NCBI RefSeq assembly: GCF_020037125.1
Contig: NZ_JAIQDG010000030.1
Location: 62,001 to 126,000, forward strand
Reading direction: 5' to 3'
DNA length: 64,000 bases
Origin: Myxococcus sp. RHSTA-1-4
GTDB taxonomy: Bacteria > Myxococcota > Myxococcia > Myxococcales > Myxococcaceae
Below, piece after piece: positions 60,995 through 64,000 of the stretch. Below the pieces are notes generated by a model that made no database searches, was not told the origin of the DNA, and was given only the letters and a program-made list of their open reading frames with translations. Both the position numbers and the translations under genes were made by a program. How positions within the stretch are numbered: position 1 is the stretch's first letter; each line of letters opens with the position of its first letter.

Positions 60995-61942
60995 TCAGGG
61001 GTAGCGCGGGATGGCAGGGTCGGGCTCGGGGAGCGGAATGAACTCCGTCTCCCCGGGGACCGGGCCGATGCGGCCGGCCGTCCAGTCGGCCTTTGCCTGC
61101 TCGATGCGCTCCCGCGAGCTGGAGACGAAGTTCCACCAGATGTGGCGCGGCCCATCCATGGGCTCGCCCCCGAAGAGGAGCACGCGCGCCCCCGCCGGCG
61201 CCGTGCCCGCCAGGACGACGTCGGCGCCGGGCCGGAGCACCAGGAGCTGCCCCGCCGTGTACGTCTCCCCGCCGAGTTCGACTGCTCCCTCCGCCACGTA
61301 CGCCGCGCGCTCCTCGTGCCCGGGTGACACGGGCAGGCGCGCTCCGGCCGCCAGCACCGCGTCCGCGTAGAAGAGCTCCGACAGCGTGCTCACGGGCGAG
61401 CGGGCGCCGTACAGCGAGCCCGCGATGAGCCGCACGCGCGAGCCCCCATCCTCCAGCACGGGGAGCGCCTCGGCGGGCGTGTGGGCGAAGGACGGCGCCG
61501 TCTCCTCGTGCTGCTTCGGAACCGCGACCCATATCTGGATGCCGAAGAGCCGCCCTCCCGTGGTCCGCGCCTCCTGCGGGGTGCGCTCCGAGTGGGCGAT
61601 GCCGCGCCCGGCCACCATCCAGTTCACCGCGCCGGGGCGGATGGGCTGCACCGTCCCCAGGCTGTCGCGGTGGAGGATTTCCCCCTCGAAGAGGTAGGTC
61701 ACCGTCGCCAGCCCGATGTGCGGATGCGGCCGCACGTCCAACCCGTGGCCCGAGCGGAACACCGCCGGTCCCATCTGGTCGAAGAAGATGAAGGGCCCCA
61801 CCATCCGCCGCCGCATCGACGGGAGCGCGCGGCGCACCTCGAAGCCGTCGCCCAGGTCGCGCGTGCGCGGCACGATGACGGTCTCCACGGCGGAGCCGGG
61901 CTCGGGGTCGACATAGGGTTCATCGGGCATCTGCCAGGCCAT
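60995..61942 (-). CDS. Pirin-family cupin protein
   Basis: 315 residues with two cupin domains. The metal ligands of pirins are visible in [20 protein letters not shown] (two His) and [11 protein letters not shown] (His and Glu). [11 protein letters not shown] and [11 protein letters not shown] are family signatures. Pirins bind Fe and act as quercetinases, dehydrogenase regulators or transcription cofactors; the activity of this one is open. The start ATG 61942 ([11 protein letters not shown]) follows GGAGG at about nine bases. It converges on the lipoprotein gene with 13 bp between. Confidence 0.9.
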   Translation of the reverse strand: MAWQMPDEPYVDPEPGSAVETVIVPRTRDLGDGFEVRRALPSMRRRMVGPFIFFDQMGPAVFRSGHGLDVRPHPHIGLATVTYLFEGEILHRDSLGTVQPIRPGAVNWMVAGRGIAHSERTPQEARTTGGRLFGIQIWVAVPKQHEETAPSFAHTPAEALPVLEDGGSRVRLIAGSLYGARSPVSTLSELFYADAVLAAGARLPVSPGHEERAAYVAEGAVELGGETYTAGQLLVLRPGADVVLAGTAPAGARVLLFGGEPMDGPRHIWWNFVSSSRERIEQAKADWTAGRIGPVPGETEFIPLPEPDPAIPRYP

Positions 61943-62038
61943 GGGCTCACGCCTCCAGGGACAATGTCGGTCGGCCCGCACGGAAGTGCAGGCCCGCGAT
62001 GCCCAACCCTGCCCCATGCCTCCCCGCACGGACAACGG

Positions 62039-63460
62039 TCAGGGAAGCAGGACCGCCATCGCGTCGACACCCGACACCCGCTTCCAGGCGTCGAGGTCCC
62101 GGACCTCCTTCGGGTCGGCCTTGAACAGGCCTCCGGAAGCGTACCGGTTCCGGTCCATCCGCAGGCCAGGGTGGTGCCTGCCCAGGCGCACGAGGTTCCG
62201 GCACCGGACGGTGTTGCCAACAACCGTGAGGTCCTCGCTGGGCGCGCCGTTGGCCCCCAGGCCGAGCATCATCCCGTAGCCCTCCGTCTTCTCGATGGTA
62301 TTGCCCACCACCTCCACGTCCCGCGCGTTCTCCACCCGGATGCCCACGCCGTCGCCCCCCCCCTTCCTGGAGATGTCGGTGATGCGGTTGCCCTTCACCT
62401 CCACCTCGGAGGGGTGGGGCTGGCTGCCGTCCCTCACGCCTCCGACGGAGATGCCCCGCCCCGCATCGGCGATGCGGTTGTCCTCCACGCGGACGTTCCG
62501 CGCGGAGTAGTGGATGACCACCGCCTCCCCCGCGGAGGTGGCCGACTTCCGGAACCCATGCATGTGGTTGGCGCGGATGACGACGTCGCGGCACGTCTTG
62601 ATGTCCACCGCGTTCTCGTCGTTCGAGTAGAGCCGGTTGCGCTCGATGACCACCCCGCGAGCGGGCGCCTGTCCATCCCGGTCCGGCTTGAGGCACTGCA
62701 CGGAGTCACCCGAGTTGTCGTGGATGTCGTTCTCGCGCAGGGTGATGTCCCGCGACGTCGCCTGGATGACGACGCCGTGGGAGTCGCCCCGGGGCTTCTT
62801 CCGGAAGTCGTGGATGTGGTTGCCCTCGATGAGCACACCCCGGGCCCCGCCGTAGGTGGTGACACCCCCGCCCAGCGCGCCGTGGTGCACGTTCGAGCCG
62901 GACAGCACGGAGCCCTCGGTGTTCCCCTCGAAGATGACCGCGAAGCGCTTCTGCCCCTTCACGTCGATCTCGAAGCCGTCCACGACCCAGTAGGGCTTGC
63001 GAATCTGCACGAGCGCTCCACTGCCACCCGGGAAGATGCGTGCGCGCCCCTGGGCCATGAGGGTGATGGGCGCGTCCTTCCGCCCCGCCTTCACGTTGCC
63101 GTCGATGACGACGCTCTCCGCGTACACGCCGGGAAGGACGATGATGGCCTCGCCGGGCGCCACGGCCTTCAACGCCCGGCCGATGGTGCGGAACGGTGCT
63201 TTCTTCGACCCCTCCGCCCTGTCCGAGCCCGACGCGCTCACGTACCACTCCCGCGAGAAGTCCTTCCGGCGTGAGTCGCGGTGCTTCGCGGACACCGCCG
63301 GCTCCTCGTCCGCCCCAGAGCCCCCCGTCCCCTCCAGGGCCTCCTCCACCTCGGCCACCTGCTCGTCCGCGGTCCGCTCCACGTGGCCACAGGCGCCCAG
63401 CATGAGGGTGACGAGTCCCACGCCCAGCCACTTCCAAGATCTTCCCGCTCCGAGCTTCAT
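62039..63460 (-). CDS. Right-handed beta-helix lipoprotein (pectate-lyase/NosD-like fold)
   Basis: 473 residues. The lipoprotein signal ends LMLGAC (Cys 24). After a charged linker the sequence REWYVSASGSDRAEGSKKAP followed by FRTIGRALKAVAPGEAI is the standard entry into a DUF1565/beta-helix. At least ten parallel coils follow (GVLIEGNHIHDF, DITLRENDIHDNSGDS, GVVIERNRLYSNDENA, DVVIRANHMHGF, NVRVEDNRIADA, DVEVVGNTIEKT). The fold binds or cleaves polysaccharide; catalytic residues cannot be assigned. GGAGGG lies before ATG 63460. It is probably surface-exposed. Confidence 0.85.
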   Translation of the reverse strand: MKLGAGRSWKWLGVGLVTLMLGACGHVERTADEQVAEVEEALEGTGGSGADEEPAVSAKHRDSRRKDFSREWYVSASGSDRAEGSKKAPFRTIGRALKAVAPGEAIIVLPGVYAESVVIDGNVKAGRKDAPITLMAQGRARIFPGGSGALVQIRKPYWVVDGFEIDVKGQKRFAVIFEGNTEGSVLSGSNVHHGALGGGVTTYGGARGVLIEGNHIHDFRKKPRGDSHGVVIQATSRDITLRENDIHDNSGDSVQCLKPDRDGQAPARGVVIERNRLYSNDENAVDIKTCRDVVIRANHMHGFRKSATSAGEAVVIHYSARNVRVEDNRIADAGRGISVGGVRDGSQPHPSEVEVKGNRITDISRKGGGDGVGIRVENARDVEVVGNTIEKTEGYGMMLGLGANGAPSEDLTVVGNTVRCRNLVRLGRHHPGLRMDRNRYASGGLFKADPKEVRDLDAWKRVSGVDAMAVLLP

Positions 63461-63520
63461 CGTGATGTCCCTCCTCCTGTCCTGGAGGAAGGAGGAAGCC
63501 CCGGGCGGGTTGTGATTGGA

Positions 63521-63553
63521 GGGCCGGGCAGGCGGCGGACGCCCGCCCGGCCC
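63521..63553 (-). terminator. Stem-loop after the edge gene
   Basis: GGGCCGGGC (63521-63529) pairs with GCCCGGCCC (63545-63553), nine base pairs around a 15-nt loop, just beyond the stop of the gene that enters from the right edge and before the beta-helix gene. This suggests separate transcription. Confidence 0.5.
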
Positions 63554-63562
63554 CACCCCCCG

Positions 63563-64000
63563 CTACAGCTTCGGAGCGATGGAGACCTTCACGCCCTCGC
63601 TCCAGACCTTGTGCTCGTCCGCGTAGTACAGGTACGCGCGGCTCGCCGGCCCGGTGTACGTGCCGGGCACCGCCGCCACGAGGGACAGCGGCACGTCGAT
63701 GCGCTTGCGCGGCTCCATGCCCCGCCAGTAGAGGACCACGTCGCGCCCGAGCACCTCGTACGCGTCCACCACCTGCCGCTTCACCAGCTCCTTGAGCTGG
63801 TCATGCCGCACCTCCAGCCCGCCCGGCACGCCGAAGATGGCCACCGCCGTCGGCAGCTTCTGGTTCGTGCGGTTGGCGACCATCACCCGCGCCTCCGTCG
63901 GCTCGCCCTCGGTGAGCTGCGTCTTCGCCAGCGCCACCTCCAGCATCACCTGCGTCTCCTTCGAGCTGTCCGGCACGAGCGCGCTGTAGGTGACCTCCAC
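63563..64000 (-). CDS. C-terminal part of a macroglobulin-like protein, 5' part outside the window
   Basis: 145 codons are visible and the frame is open at the right edge; the codon there is GTG but is not a believable start. The text (VMLEVALAKTQLTEGEPTEA, then VAIFGVPGGLEVRHDQLKEL, then SLVAAVPGTYTGPASRAYLY and YADEHKVWSEG) resembles the last domain of bacterial alpha-2-macroglobulin-like proteins (VPGxYxGPxSxAYLYYxxExKxW). Such proteins trap proteases in the periplasm. With only this end visible the call is moderate. Confidence 0.55.
   Translation of the reverse strand: MEVTYSALVPDSSKETQVMLEVALAKTQLTEGEPTEARVMVANRTNQKLPTAVAIFGVPGGLEVRHDQLKELVKRQVVDAYEVLGRDVVLYWRGMEPRKRIDVPLSLVAAVPGTYTGPASRAYLYYADEHKVWSEGVKVSIAPKL

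Noticed and set aside
61481-63274. Plus-strand open frame opposite the pirin and beta-helix genes
   Set aside because: It runs across two real genes on the other strand and shows only low-complexity composition.

Overview
The window reads as chromosomal DNA of a myxobacterium (Myxococcota, probably the Cystobacterineae group of Myxococcus, Corallococcus, Archangium and Cystobacter). The reasons are the very high GC with strong third-position GC, densely packed genes on both strands, many lipoproteins and secreted proteins of unknown function, a Kelch lipoprotein with Cys-rich CGSxxDGCGGTLxCG repeats, a serine/threonine kinase with a C-terminal tail, and several two-component pairs. No rRNA, tRNA, CRISPR array or intact insertion sequence was seen. 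The genus is an inference.

Layout. 0-10 kb: the end of a di-haem thiol-oxidoreductase-like gene whose first haem motif lies on the window edge, a CARDB-like lipoprotein, an amidase remnant, a DUF4091/GH123-like protein, a membrane pentapeptide-repeat protein with 30-bp DNA repeats, a frameshifted lectin remnant, an FtsH-like tail, a Kelch lipoprotein and a GNAT acetyltransferase. 10-18 kb: a VWA protein, a peptidoglycan-binding lysozyme-like protein, then a mosaic of two loci that resemble polymorphic toxin loci. One holds a SUKH/SMI1-type protein downstream of a thiolase fragment. The other holds a 603-residue modular protein with an ADP-ribosyltransferase-like C-terminus and a small partner gene. 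Their upstream regions are alike, and truncated gene pieces surround them. 18-28 kb: a NarX/NarL-type pair facing a DUF2306 membrane gene across two palindromic sites, a large lipoprotein, and an operon of cytochrome b561-SHP fusion, dihaem cytochrome c, OmpR-type regulator and histidine kinase. 27-38 kb: a class III aminotransferase, three small secreted proteins, a protein made of two fused DUF1254/DUF1214 units, an esterase with TPRs and a cholesterol-oxidase-like GMC enzyme. 38-50 kb: a methyltransferase, an ELWxxDGT-repeat lipoprotein, an outer-membrane-like protein, a CPBP protease, a protein with two papain-like cysteine-protease signatures around an SH3 domain, and a metallophosphoesterase. 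50-64 kb: an FHA protein coupled to a thioredoxin-MORN-TPR protein, SelO, a glycerol-1-phosphate-dehydrogenase-type enzyme, a 7TM chemoreceptor, a lipoyl-less E2 acyltransferase, a Ser/Thr kinase, a pirin, a beta-helix lipoprotein and the end of a possible alpha-2-macroglobulin-like gene.

How genes work together. Clear functional units are the cytochrome/two-component operon (electron transfer to an SHP-type haem with its own sensor), the NarX/NarL pair with the divergent DUF2306 gene, the FHA/thioredoxin pair, and the toxin/partner pair at 15.4-17.6 kb. The most promising undescribed system is the pair of toxin-like loci at 12.7-17.7 kb: they share a roughly 130-bp leader, and in one of them the gene body after the start codon matches a thiolase, not a toxin. 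The repeated occurrence of short, truncated pieces of housekeeping-type genes (amidase, lectin, FtsH, thiolase, ABC ATPase, IS1380 transposase) is the second striking theme.
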